Origin: Calamus simplicifolius
Lineage: Eukaryota > Streptophyta > Magnoliopsida > Arecales > Arecaceae
DNA length: 64,000 nucleotides
Assembly (NCBI GenBank): GCA_900491605.1
Contig: UESW01003828.1
Span: forward strand, 1,422,259-1,486,258
Direction: 5' to 3'
Shown here: positions 12,320 to 23,787 of the stretch, in pieces
Position numbering within the stretch: the first letter of the stretch is position 1
Layout: each line of letters starts with the position of its first letter
Program-made: the position numbers and the translations under genes
The notes under the pieces: model-generated
Told to the model about the DNA's origin: nothing
What the model saw: only the letters and a program-made list of their open reading frames with translations
Databases searched by the model: none

Positions 12320-12334
12320 ATCTCCCCCTTTTTA
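12320..12334 (-). promoter_or_regulatory. Polypurine tract of copia A
   Basis: On the minus strand, AAAAAGGGGGAGAT runs directly into the LTR start TGTTGACCC. This is the expected primer site for plus-strand DNA synthesis. Confidence 0.85.
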
Positions 12335-12961
12335 TGATTATAAAAATATTGAGTATATGCATGATTTAAATAATAAGGTTTTCAAATCAAATTTCTCAGA
12401 TATTTATCCCTTATAGATAAGCTCCCCCTAAATGAGGTAGCTCCCCCTATGATACTCAAATTAATATCTATTCTTCCTTTTAAACAGAAAACTTTTAATG
12501 TTTGATACCAATTAAACAATTATATCAAATTGTATCAAATTAAGTTAGCTAAGCTTCTTCCTTTTAATGCACATCAATTATTTCTCCTTATATACAAATA
12601 CCAATTGATTAAGCTTATTTATTCTAATGCATATACAATTACTAATTACTTAATGCATACAAATACTAATTACTTCTCCTCTTTATAACTTTTAATGCAT
12701 ATACCATTAGCAATTACTTCTCCCCCTTTTTGTAATCAACAAAAAGGATACGAAGCTTGAAGTAAAATAACAAAGATGATAGATGCTTCAAAGATCAAAT
12801 AACATTCATTAAGTTTCAAAGAAGTTCATTACATTATAATGTCAAATATTACATCAGATTACAAAAAGAGGCTTCATTGCATCAAAATAACATTAAAGAT
12901 TTTCATTACAACACAATCAAGTATTAGTCCTAAGAAGCCTTTGCAAATCTTCTATAATTTT
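12335..12961. other. 3' non-coding region of copia A
   Basis: About 630 bp of AT-rich sequence between accessory ORF and polypurine tract, with several short C-rich runs (CTCCCCCT, that is AGGGGGAG on the element strand) that resemble extra polypurine tracts. No coding signal. Confidence 0.5.
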
Positions 12962-14333
12962 TCACATCCCTTCACTCTGAGTTCTAACAAATTCTTTTAG
13001 TCTTCTGTCAATAAATGCACATGCAGTCATAATCTTGTCCTGAAGCTCAGCATTACATTTGGAGTAAGTCTCTGAATCTCCACCAATATCTTTAAGTTCT
13101 TCAAAAATATTCTTGAGATCATTCCTTAAAGATTCTATAGAGGCTCCAAGGGTGGATTCAATCTTACCAATTCTATCATCCAAAGAGTAATACAATTCTC
13201 TTAAGTTCATCAAACTGTTATCAATCTCAGTTTTCATTTCTTCTTTGTGAGCAGCAAATAAACTTTTGAGTTGCTCTAACTGAATATATGAAAATCCACT
13301 AGATGACATAGGTGGCAGTACAGGAACTGGAGCAGGAGCTGGAGGAGGTGAAGATTTGCTAGGCTCTGGTGAAGGAAGCCTCACAGATGGACCAACCTCA
13401 GATGGTGCAGAAGTCCTAATCTCAGCGGCTCTCTCATCCAGATGGCCTTTTCTCTCCCATTGACCATTCACTTTAATGAACCCCATCCTGTGCACAGTAG
13501 CCAAGCTATAATAATCTGTATGTCTAAGGTTCTTTGATGGCTCAATGTCAGAAATCACAATGCCTTGACTTCTGAAAACCATAGTTAAAATCATCCCATA
13601 AGGAAAAGAAGATCTCCTTTTGCCCCCGACCTTAGCCATATACCAAATCATCATCCCAGCAAGATTAATAGGCTGACCCGTCAAGACACTGTCCATAACC
13701 ATAATGTCTCGTTCTGAGACATACTCAAAACGACTAGTCTTAGGGAATAAGATCCTACTACAGATGTTGTGTAATAATCTAAGCTCCAATGGCAACTGAT
13801 TAGCCCTTACTTCTTCAAATTCAGTAACTTCTCTTCCTAACATCCTTGACAAGGCATCAGATCTCTCACTATGAATATCAGCTACAAGCCCAGTGACAGG
13901 GATGCTCAAAAGATTTTCTAAACTTTGAAATGTAAGATGAACTCTCTTCCCTCTTACAAAACTGATTATCCCACCATCTCTCCTTGATAAATTAAAGTAA
14001 AATTCCTTAACTAGGGCTGGATAAGTGGGAACATCCAAAGAATATACCTTATCCCAACCGAGCTCTTTAATCTGTCTTCCAATAGAAAAGCCCTCGGTCT
14101 CAAAGAAATCAAAATCCACTTTCCTTCCTATGGTAATCACACGCCCCGCAAGAGTATCTACCTGAGGAGAGGAGTGGCTAGGGTTATCTGAATGGGTTGA
14201 AGAGGAATCATCGCTTGGAGATGGCTCACGAACAGGACGCCGAGCTGTACGCTTCCGGGTGGTTACCGGAGCACCAAGGACCGATCCTCTATACTTAGGT
14301 GCTATAGAAATCTTAGGGAAAGGTTGACTTGAG
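12962..14333 (-). CDS. Accessory ORF of copia A (plant transposon-protein-like)
   Basis: The frame is open from 14333 down to the stop at 12962 (about 456 codons). An in-frame TAA lies just upstream and no ATG leads, so the true start is unclear and splicing from upstream is possible. The N-terminal ~70 residues are Ser/Pro/Arg-rich. The central domain shows FSIGRQIKELGW, YPALVKEFYFNL, FVRGKRVHL, LELRLLHNICSRILFPKTS, YVSERDIMVM and FPYGMILTMVF. This is the same family as the accessory ORF of element B ('putative plant transposon protein', PF20167 as recalled). A Pro-rich linker (PSPEPSKSSPPPAPAPVPV) precedes a ~110-residue helical, coiled-coil-like C-terminus. No membrane segment or signal peptide is seen. 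It lies 0.7 kb downstream of RNase H and is the only long intact frame in A. Confidence 0.75.
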
Positions 14334-14344
14334 GTATTTTAGGC

Positions 14345-15059
14345 TTTAGGAGGTTTGGAGAGGTTTTGGATAGAGTTTTGAAACGAATGAAATGAGAAGG
14401 TATCGACTCTGCCCTAATAAAGTCAATTTGGGGCTACCAGGTATCGACTCCTGCAAAGTCGGGTGTCGACTCTAAGTCACTAACACGGTTAGCGCTCGAA
14501 CTGGAGTCGGCTCCGCTTAATCGGGTGTCGGCTCCAAGGTCCCAGACATAGAGCGACACAGACAAGGTGTCGACTCCACAAATTTGAGGTGTCGACTCCA
14601 CAGACAGTTTCAGAGAAAAATAACAGAGTTTTAGACATCCGAAACTTGTCGAAAATAAACTCAATAAATTTTGATAAAATCTTTGGAATATGATGAATCA
14701 AATTACTCAAATGTCTTGATAATTTGTCCTTGAAATCATGAGAGAAATCTCAAGAAATTTATGAAATATAGATAAATCCCTTAAGAGTTTTAAAATCATT
14801 CCAAAGGATTACAAATTCCTAATTCACCTCTAAGATAACAGAATCTCTCTTCACTCAATAATTTTGTAAATATGTCAGCTAATTGTTCTTCAGTAATAAC
14901 ATAGTCAAGACAAATTTCACCATTAGCTACATGTTCTCTAATGAAGTAATATCTAATTTCAATGTGTTTAGTTCTTCAATGTTGGATTGGATTCTTAGTT
15001 AAATTGATCGCACTTGTATTATCACATCTAATAGGAGTTTTATCAAGTGTTATGCATAA
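14345..15059. other. Spacer between RNase H and accessory ORF in copia A
   Basis: Contains the upstream flank of the accessory ORF and, at 14440-14600, four to five copies of the GGTGTCGACTCC / GGAGTCGGCTCC word found in the A LTR. It then runs through AT-rich sequence into the RNase H 3' end. Confidence 0.5.
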
Positions 15060-16180
15060 TCTTCAAGTTGTCGCTTAATCCAAAGGATTTGAGCACAGCA
15101 ACTTCAGCTGCAACATATTCTGCTTCAGCAGTAGATAATGCAGCCGAATTTTGCTTTTTGCTAAACCAAGAGATTAAGTTACTTCCTAAGAATTGACATG
15201 CACCACTAGTACTTTTTCTATTAGTTTACATCCAGCATAGTCAGAGTCAGAATATGCAATTAAGTTCAGTGTTGAGTCTATAGAATACCATAATCCTACA
15301 TTTTTAGTTCCACTTAGATATCTTAAGATTCTTTTCACAGCAATTAAGTGAGATTCTTTAGGTTCTGATTGAAATCTAGCACATAGACAAACAGCAAACA
15401 TGATATCAGGTCTACTTACAGTTAAGTAGAGTAGAGATCCGATCATACCTCTATAGTATTTTTGATCTACTTTCTTTCCTCTTCATCTTTGTCTAATTTG
15501 CATGAAGGACTCATAGGTGTTCCAAGGGGTTTGATTGATTCCATTCCAAACTTCTTGAGAATTTCTTTGTCTACTTTGTTTGGTTAATGAAAATCCCTTC
15601 TTTGCTTTGCTTGATTTGAAGTCCTAGGAAGAAGTTGAGTTCTCCCATCATGCTCATTTCAAATTCACCCTGCATTAACTTAGCAAACTCTTGACACAAG
15701 AAATTATTAGTAGCACCGAATACAATATCATCTACATATATTTGTACTACTAATAAATCTTTGTCTTTTCTTTTCAAAAATAAGGTTTTGTTTCATTTCC
15801 TCTAGTGAAATCATTTTCAATCAGAAATTTGCTTAACCTATCATACCAAGCTCTAGGTGCTTGTTTTAAACCATATAGTGCTTTGTGCAATTTAAAAACA
15901 TGATTTGAAAATTCATGATCTTCAAAACCAGGTGGTTGTTCCATAAAAACTTTCTCATTTATAAAACCATTTAAAAATACACTTTTAACATCCATTTGAA
16001 ATAAATTATGTTCATATGACATGCAAATGCAAGTAGTAATCTAATTGCTTCTAATCTAGCTACAGGTGCAAAAGTTTCATCAAAATCAATTCCTTCTTCT
16101 TGATTATATCCTTTTGCAACTAATCTAGCTTTATTTCTAATTACTATGCCATTTTCATCCAATTTATTTCTAAATACCAT
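15060..16180 (-). pseudogene. Copia A reverse transcriptase and RNase H
   Basis: RT blocks in order: FRNKLDENGIVIRNKARLVA, GIDFDETFAPVARLEAIRLL, FQMDVKSVFLNGFINEKVFM, LYGLKQAPRAWYDRLSKFL, the YVDD motif in VQIYVDDIVFGATN (about 15735), and GELNFFLGLQI. RNase H follows with GSLLYLTVSRPDIMFAVCLC and AYSDSDYAGCK (about 15240). Frameshifts near 16015, 15777 and 15470 break the frame, several of them beside homopolymer runs. All catalytic blocks are still recognisable. Confidence 0.9.
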
Positions 16181-16722
16181 TTAGATCCTATGACTGAATC
16201 TTTAGGTCTATCAACTAAGGACCATACATTATTCCTAGTAAATTGATTTAATTCTTCTTGCATAGCTAGCATCCAATTACTATCTTTTTCAGCTTCTTCA
16301 ATGGTTTTAGGTTTAATTTGAGATACAAATGCAAGATGATTATTGATATTTCTTATAGATGATAGTTCTTACACCTTGAGATGGATCACCTATAATCAAT
16401 TCCTTTGGATGACCATAGGCATATCTCCAATCTCTAGGAAGATCTACCTCATTATGATTAGTATCAATAACATCAACCCTAGAAGAATCATCATCTTTAG
16501 CTTCTTGTTCATGATCTGAAGATACATCTATATTTAATTTTTCAATGTCTCTTTCTAATATTTTGTATCTTCCTCATCATCAATCTTTTCTGAACTTGAT
16601 GCTAAAGATTCATCAAAGACTACATGAATAGATTCTTCTACAATTAAGGTTTTTTGTTAAATACTCTATAAGCTTTGTTGGTTGTTGAATATCCTAAGAA
16701 TAAGCCTTCATCAGATTTTGCA

Positions 16723-17905
16723 TCAAATTTTTAAGATTATCTTTTCCATTATTATAATAAAACATTTACAACCAAATACATGAAAATAACCTATTTTTGG
16801 TTTTCTATCATGCCATAATTCATAAGGTGTCTTCTTAAGTATTGGCCTAATTAGGGCTCTATTAAGGATGTAACATGCCGTGTTATAGCTTCCGCCCAGA
16901 AGTACTTTGGAGTTGGCTTTCACATAGCATGGTACGGGCCATGTCTTCTAAAGTCTATTTTTTCTTTCTACAACTCCATTTTGTTGGTGGTTCTAGGTGC
17001 AGAAAAATTATGATGATGCCATTTTCAGTGCAAAATTTTCAAATAAATGATTTTCAAATTCTGTCCCATGATCTTCTAAGAGACACTATGGTGTTGTTTT
17101 TCTCATTAGTGACTTTCTTGAAAAACTTCAGAAATATTGAGAAAGTCTCATCCTTATGAGCCAAAAATAATACCCAAGTGTATCTAAAATAATCATCTAC
17201 TATCACAAGACCATATTTCTTTCCTCCTAGACTTGTTGTTCTAGTAGGTCCAAAAAGGTCCATGTGAAGTAGCTCTAATGGCCTAGAAGTGGAAACAACA
17301 TTTTTAGATTTGAAAGAGTTTCTATTTTGTTTTCCAAATTGACATGCATCACAAATTCTGTTGTTTTCAAAATCTAACTTCGGAAGTCCTTTAACTAAGT
17401 CCATTCTGATTAATTTTGAAATTAGGTGTGTGCTTGCATGACCTAATCTACGATGCCATAACCATCCAATCTCATTATATTAGCATTATTAGCTACTAAG
17501 CAATGATTACTAGTAGACAAATTGTTTAAATCAATTAAGTATACATTGTCATTTCTATTACCAACAAATATAATGCTATTGTCAATGGGATTAGAAACAG
17601 TGCAGATAGAAGCTTCAAATGAAACTTTGAAACCTTTATCACATAATTGGCTAATACTGATTAAGTTATGCTTTAAACCATCTACATACAGAACATTCTC
17701 AATGAAAGTAGAGGGTTATCTGAATTTTACCAAATCCCATAATCTGGCCTTTACCATTATCTTCAAAAGTGACAACTCCTCCTCTTTTATCTTCAAGGGT
17801 GATGAATTGATCCTTGTCACCCGTCATGTGTCTTGAGCAGCCGCTATCAAGATACCATTTTCGTTTTGATCTTTTGGCCGCAAGATACTCCTGCAAAGTG
17901 ATCAA
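16723..17905 (-). pseudogene. Copia A protease and integrase
   Basis: Protease: WYLDSGCSRHMTGD at about 17860, with DSG as the catalytic Asp block. The pre-integrase zinc region has CDACQFGKQNRNSF (about 17345). The integrase core starts LHMDLFGPTRTTSLGGKKY (first Asp), and the Asp in VIVDDYFRYTWVLF is present. The C-terminal part reads YNTACYILNRALIRPILKKT and VFGCKCF. The middle of the core is frameshifted around 17060-16925. It lies between the gag coiled coil and RT, as expected for copia. Confidence 0.87.
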
Positions 17906-18022
17906 ACTTTCTATTTAGGTACCCAAGCTTTCTTGGGTCCTTCATGGTTAGTAGCAATAAAGATTGTTCCTTTTGGAACCCATATTTTCCTTCCTTTACT
18001 ACTTAAATTCTTGTTAATTTTC

Positions 18023-19546
18023 TTAAAATACATTCAAAGGCTTTGTATCCCTTTTTGTTACAATAATGACATGAAACTTCATTTTTATCTTGTTCTTTTC
18101 TAAAGAAGTTTTTGACATACTTTTGTTTATATTAGGCCTATAACCTAATCCAGCCTTATCAAATATAGTTCTTTGATTACTCAATAATAAATTAAGTTTT
18201 TCAGAACTATATGTAAATTTATCAACTATATTTTTGTATTTATCAACTTCCTTCTTTAATCTATCATTTTCATTGGAAATTGATCCATTTTCTTTAATCA
18301 AAACTTCATTTTCTGATTTCAATTTTTCAACTTCATGAGTAAGATTATCTTTTTCTTTGACAAAATTTAGGTTATCGTTTTTCAATGATTTGTTTTTCTT
18401 TTTCAAGGCTTTAAAATCATCAACTAGTTCATTGAATGCTTCAAACAATTCTTCAAAAGTAAAGTCATTAGCTTCGGTACTTACCTCATCATCCTCTGTT
18501 CCACAAGACAGATATTTGCAACTTCTTTTGTTCCTCCTCGGAAGAGGATTCATCGCTGTCGCTCCATATTGCAATGTATGCCTTTTTCTTCTTCTTGTAG
18601 GTCTTTTTTAGTTGAGGACAATCATATCTAAAATGCCTGGTTTCTTACACTCATAGCAAATTAGGGGGTCTTTCTCTTTGTCTTTGTTCTTGTCCTTTTC
18701 TTTATCTTTTTCGCCTTCCATCTTAATTCCCGATTTCCTTTTATGAAAGGGTTTCCTTCTTCTCATGAATTTCTTGAACTTTCTAGCAAGAAGAGCTGTC
18801 TCATCATCATCTTCATTCTCACTACTGCTTTCCTCAATTTCTACAGCCTTAAGAGCTATAGTCTTCTTTTTTTTAACTTCTTCCTCTATGTGCTGCTTCA
18901 TGGTTAACTCATGGGTCATTAGTGATCCAAGTAGCTCCTCCAAAGGTAAAGTGTTGAGGTCCTTGGCTTCTTGGATTGCTGTCACCTTTGCTTCCCATAT
19001 CCTTGGAAGTGACCTAAGAATTTTACGAACCAATTCAGAGTTAGTGTAGGTCTTACCAAGACTTTTTAGACCATTTACAATATCGGTGAATCTAGTATAC
19101 ATGCATGCTATAGTTTCAGTTTGTTCCATGCTAAACAATTCATACTTATGAACAGAATATTAATCTTAGATTCTTTAACTTGATTTGTACCCTCATGGGT
19201 GACCTCTAATCTATCCCATATTTCTTTTGCGGAATTACATGTAGAGATACGATTAAATTCATTTGCATCTAAGGAACAATATAAAACATTCATGGCCTTA
19301 GCATTGAGCTGAGCCATTTTCTTATCATTATCATTCCAATCCCTTTCGGGCTTAGGAACAATAGAACCATCAATCATGTGTGGGATGTGCTAGGTCCATT
19401 AATTATAACACTCCATAATTCATAATCTAAGCTTGAATGAATATCCTTATTCTTGCTTTCCAATATGAATAGTTGGAACCATTAAACAAAGAAGGTCTAT
19501 TAGTAGAATGACCTTCAGCAAATGAAGATCCAGCTTGAGCTGCCAT
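18023..19546 (-). pseudogene. Copia A gag with zinc knuckle and coiled coil
   Basis: Starts at the ATG complementary to 19544-19546 (MAAQAGSSFAEGHSTNRPSL), 49 bp inside the PBS. It has the UBN2-type gag domain (NGLKSLGKTYTNSELVRKIL, LPRIWEAKVTAIQEAKDL), a Glu/Lys-rich stretch, and a nucleocapsid knuckle CYECKKPG that loses its His and last Cys by a frameshift at about 18635. Downstream, 18574-18023 encodes a long Lys/Glu/Asn/Leu coiled coil. A frameshift also lies near 19380-19440. Such a C-terminal coil is common in SIRE-like gag. Confidence 0.85.
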
Positions 19547-19594
19547 TTGAATCTTTAGCTCTTGATCGTGTGATCAAATAAACAATGAGCACTT

Positions 19595-19606
19595 GCTATG
19601 ATACCA
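19595..19606 (-). other. Primer-binding site of copia A
   Basis: TGGTATCATAGC on the minus strand, two bases inside the 5' LTR. It is complementary to the 3' end of initiator-Met tRNA with one mismatch from the usual TGGTATCAGAGC. Confidence 0.85.
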
Positions 19607-19608
19607 AT

Positions 19609-21166
19609 TGTTGGCCCAGATGGCAACCCAAGAGGGGGGGGTGAATTGGGTTCTTTTAAAAAAAGATTTAACACTTTAAAACTTAAAACCAAATTTCACA
19701 AAGATTAAGTATGCTAGAGAATGAAGCAATAATTTAAAGCACAATAAGAGAGATAGAGAAAAGAGCACGACAAACATAAGATATTTATAGTGGTTCGGTG
19801 TATCAACACTTATGCCCACTCCCAAGCAACCCTTGGGTCCACACTATAATCCAATGATTACAGTTGAGTTGTTTTACAAGCTCACAACTCTAACTTATTG
19901 TTTTACACGGGATCACAATGAACCCAGTCGGTTTTTGGGCTCACTAGCACAAAACCCAAACCCAAGCTAATCTAGCTTGTTCCCGAGGTAAACTACCTCA
20001 CTAATTCAATCCCCTTGATTGAATTAGCAATACCAAATTGATTTAAAGTTTACAACAATGCAAAGCTCCTTAAACAAGCAAATAAGCAATATAAGTAAAC
20101 AAAGATTAGAAAAGCCTGTTTGAAGCAAATTTGATGTGAGCTTTTCTTCTTTTCCTCTTCTCTCTTGAAAGGTTGAATCAGGCCTCAGCTCAGATTCTTC
20201 ACAAGGATTGCAGATGAGAAGTTGAAAAAATTAGGACTTTTGCTCTCTTTTTCTTCACTTGAGAAATACTCCGATTTTGAGCTTGAATGCTTTGGATTTC
20301 TCTTTGAGCTTTCTGGAGTTGATGGATTTGAACTTTGACTCTTTCCTCTTTGATTTCTTGCTCAAGACTTCTCGGATTTTTCAATTTATTTTCTCTATAT
20401 TTTTTCGTCTCTCTTTTTTTAAATGGACGGTCTCCCTTTTTATATTTTCCTTAATCCATGATTAGGTGAAAAACTAGCCGTTATTTCTATCCTTGGATTC
20501 CTCCTACATACAAGAAAAGTAGCCGTTAGAGATTAGGTGAGAAAATGTTACCGTTGGAGGCCATTCTGACATTTTGAAAATTCGTTCCTGACAGGTTGGA
20601 GTCGGTTCCAACTTTTCAGGTGTCGGCTTCAAGTCGAGTATCCAAAAATAGAAAGTAAAAGTTCGTTGATGAGTTGGCTCCGAAAAAGTTGAGTGTCGAC
20701 TCGCCACTTTCGGGTGTCGACTCGGGACTCCATAAGGCGTCGGCTCCAGAAATGCTCAAGAAAACACACTCTCTGTACTCAGGTTAAAGTCGGCTCCAGA
20801 GACTGTAAGTGTCGGCTCCCGAAATCTAGGTGTCGGCTCCCAAAACTTGGTGTCGACTCCAGAAACTGAAACATAATAATCTTTTCGGTGTCTCAGGTTG
20901 GAGTCGGCTCCGAAACTCTGGGTGTCGACTCCAGACCGTGCCAAAAATCAGAAAAATATCTGATCCGCCATGGGGTCGGCTTCAGACCAACTAAGTGTCA
21001 ACTCCAGGCTCTGAATTTTGAAAAATACTTCTGGCATTTGATTGAAAACAAGGTTCTTTATACATTTTGATTGATCAAATATTTTTAATGCCTGAAACCC
21101 TTATTAAAATATAATGGATATACTCATGTCATTTATTAATCATCAAAATCAATAATTGGGTCAACA
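19609..21166 (-). repeat. 5' LTR of copia A
   Basis: 1558 bp, near-identical by eye to 10754-12319. It carries the same GTCGACTCC/GTCGGCTCC word array at about 20595-21010. It is followed by the second ATGGT target copy at 21167-21171. Confidence 0.93.
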
Positions 21167-21171
21167 ATGGT

Positions 21172-22130
21172 ATAGACCATTTCTTTCAAGGTTCTATTTT
21201 TTCTTTCTACTATTCCATTTTGTTGAGGTGTCCTAAGTGCAGAAGAATTATGAATAATACCATGTTCATTACAAAAATTTTTAAAGTGTTGGTTTTCAAA
21301 TTCCTTTCTATGATCACTTCTAATTGATAAAACTTGAAAACCTTTTTTATTTGTTATTTTTTAAAAAAAATTAGAAAAGCTAAAAATGCCTCATTTTTAT
21401 TAGTTAAAAATAAAACCCAAGTAAAATGAGAAAAATCATTGATAATCACAAAATCATAACGTTTACCATCTAAACTTGTGGTTCTAGTCGGTCCAAATAA
21501 TTTCATGTGTAAAAGTTTCAAAGATCTAAAAGTTGAAACCATATTTTAGACTTGAAGAAAATTCTAGTTTATTTTTCAAACTGACATACATCACAAATCT
21601 TATCTTTTTAAAAATTTAGTTTTAACAAACCTTTAACTAAATTCTTTTTTATTAATTTTGAAAGCAAATCCATGCTGACATGAGCAAGCATACGGTGCCA
21701 TAACGAACTAGTTTCATCAATTTTAGCATGGTAACTAAATATTTCATATTTTGGTCATTTAAATCATTCAAATCAATAATGTAAACATTACCATGCCTAT
21801 GACCAATAAATTTTATGCAATTATCAGCAGGATTGGTAATCATGCAAAGAGATGATTCAAAAATAAATTTGAAACATTTATCACATAATTGACTGATACT
21901 AAACAAATTATATTTAAGACCATCAACAAGAAGCACATCATCAATGAAAGTAGATGGAGTGATATCAATTTTACCAATGACAATAATTTTTTCTTGGCCA
22001 TTGTCTCCAAAAGTGACCATCCTTTTATCTTTTGCTTCCTAAGTGATGAATCTTAATTCATCACCCATCATGTATCTTGAGCATCCGCTATCTAAGTACC
22101 ATTTTCTTTTTGCTCCTCGGGTTACAAGAC
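21172..22130 (-). pseudogene. Copia B protease and integrase N-part
   Basis: Protease block KWYLDSGCSRYMMGDE at about 22100, then VDGLKYNLFSISQLCDK (pre-integrase region, about 21930) and HRHGNVYIIDLNDLND. The integrase core is at 21560-21354 (LLHMKLFGPTRTTSLDGKRY; the usual HMD is HMK here, so the first catalytic Asp is lost). The frame runs to the insertion point of element A, and the remainder of the integrase is at 10753-10500. Multiple stops. Confidence 0.83.
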
Positions 22131-22329
22131 ATACCTGCATACACAAATTTAGGTCTTGCTTTTAGGTACCCAAGCTTTCTTGAGTTCGTTGGGATTAGTT
22201 TAAAAGGTTCCTTTTGGAACCCATATCTTTCTAATATTTTTGCTAAAATGTGAATGACATGTATAAGCTTGTGACCTTTTAAACCATATTTAAAGTATGT
22301 AATATTTAAAAAATTATTTTATGAAATAA

Positions 22330-23725
22330 AAATATTTTTCAAAAATTTTGTTTCTTTAGAAGATTGTATCCTAAACCAGCTTTGTTAAAAATAGCTCTTT
22401 CATTATCAAAGATCATTTGCAATTTTGTAAAGCTTAAAGTAAATTTGTCAACGATAGGTTTAAACTTTTCAACTTCATTTTTTAAATCCTTATTTTCTTA
22501 TTTCAAACTTCATTTCTTCTATAAACTTACCTTTTTCTAAAGTAAGATTTTGAACTTAGTTTTTTAATCTTTATTCTTTGAACTAAGTTTTGCAAAATCA
22601 TCAAGTAATTCATAAAAAGTATCATACAATTCATCAAATGTGAAATCATCTAAAATGCTAGAATTTACTTCTTCTTCATCCGCCATAAAACAAAGATTTG
22701 TAACTTTATTCTTTTCTTCTTCTTTGGAGGTTGTTTCATCATTGTCGCTCTATATTGCTAACATAGCCTTTTTCTTGGCCTTCTTGGCACCTTCCTTTCG
22801 TTGTGAACAATCAGACTTGTAGTGTCCCGGCTTCTTGCATTCATAACAAATAACTTCCTTTTCTTTTTTCTTACTTAGTTCTCCTTTCATATCAATGGCT
22901 TTTTCCTAGGCCCTTGTTTCTTTCTTCTCATGAACTTCTTGAATTTTCTTATGATAAGAGCCAGATCATCATCCTCCTCACTTTCACCTGAGGTCTCCTT
23001 TTGATCTTTTTGAGTGGCACTCTTTAGTACTATAGTTCTCTTCTTTTTAGTCTCATCCTCATCCAAATGTTGTTTGACTTGAAACTTATGTGTCATGAGG
23101 GATCCCGAAAGCTCTTCTAATGGAAGAATATTTAGATCCTTTGCCTCTTGAATAGTAGTAACTTTGGCTTCCTAAGACCTAGGCAAAGATTCAAGAACTT
23201 TCCTCATAAGATCAGCGTTAGTGTAGGATTTTTCAAGGCTCTTAAACCCATTAATAATATCAGTAAATCTTGTAAACATATAAAAAATTGATTCATTTTA
23301 TTTCATCTTAAAGAGTTCATATTTATGTATAAGCATATTAATTTTTGATTCTTTTACTTGATTAGTGCCTTCGTGTGTGACTTCTAATCTATCCCAAATT
23401 TATTTGGCAGACATACATATGGAAATACGATTGAACTCATTGGCATTTAAAGAATAATATAATATATTCATGGCCTTAGCATTCAGTTGTGCCATCTTTT
23501 TATCATGCTCATCCCATTCCATTTTTGGTTTAAAAATATCAATACCATTAGATCTAAGGGTGAGTGTATGAGGTCATTGACTATGATGCTCTATAAATCA
23601 TAGTCTAGTGCTTGAATAAAAATTTTCATTCATGCTTTCCAATATGTGTAGTTAGTGCCATTAAAGAGTGGTGGTCTATTTATGGATTACCCCTCACTCA
23701 ACATAGATCCCAATTGAGCTGCCAT
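22330..23725 (-). pseudogene. Copia B gag with intact CCHC knuckle
   Basis: Starts at the ATG complementary to 23723-23725 (MAAQLGSMLSEG), with a nonsense codon soon after. The UBN2-type core is recognisable through frameshifts (23500-23150). Then QVKQHLDEDETKKKRTIVLK and a nucleocapsid knuckle CYECKKPGHYKSDC near 22840, a full CX2CX4HX4C. A Lys/Glu-rich coiled-coil remnant follows to about 22330. Confidence 0.8.
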
Positions 23726-23773
23726 AATCTTTGGCTATAAGCTTGTTAAAGTAAATAAAATTTAGAGCACCAA

Positions 23774-23785
23774 GCTTTGATACCA
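23774..23785 (-). other. Primer-binding site of copia B
   Basis: TGGTATCAAAGC on the minus strand, next to the 5' LTR edge at 23788. It matches initiator-Met tRNA with one change. Confidence 0.8.
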
Positions 23786-23787
23786 CG

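Larger units (their letters stand above)
10754..21166 (-). mobile_element. Complete Ty1/copia element A (SIRE-like), nested in B
   Basis: LTRs at 10754-12319 (3') and 19609-21166 (5') read nearly identical by eye and start/end TGTTG...CAACA. A 5-bp target duplication ATGGT is present at 10749-10753 and 21167-21171. The primer-binding site at 19595-19606 (TGGTATCATAGC on the minus strand) fits initiator-Met tRNA. A polypurine tract AAAAAGGGGGAGA abuts the 3' LTR. Internal order is gag, protease, integrase, RT, RNase H, accessory ORF. At 10.4 kb it is large for copia, in the range of SIRE/Maximus elements. Several frameshifts break the proteins. Confidence 0.95.
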
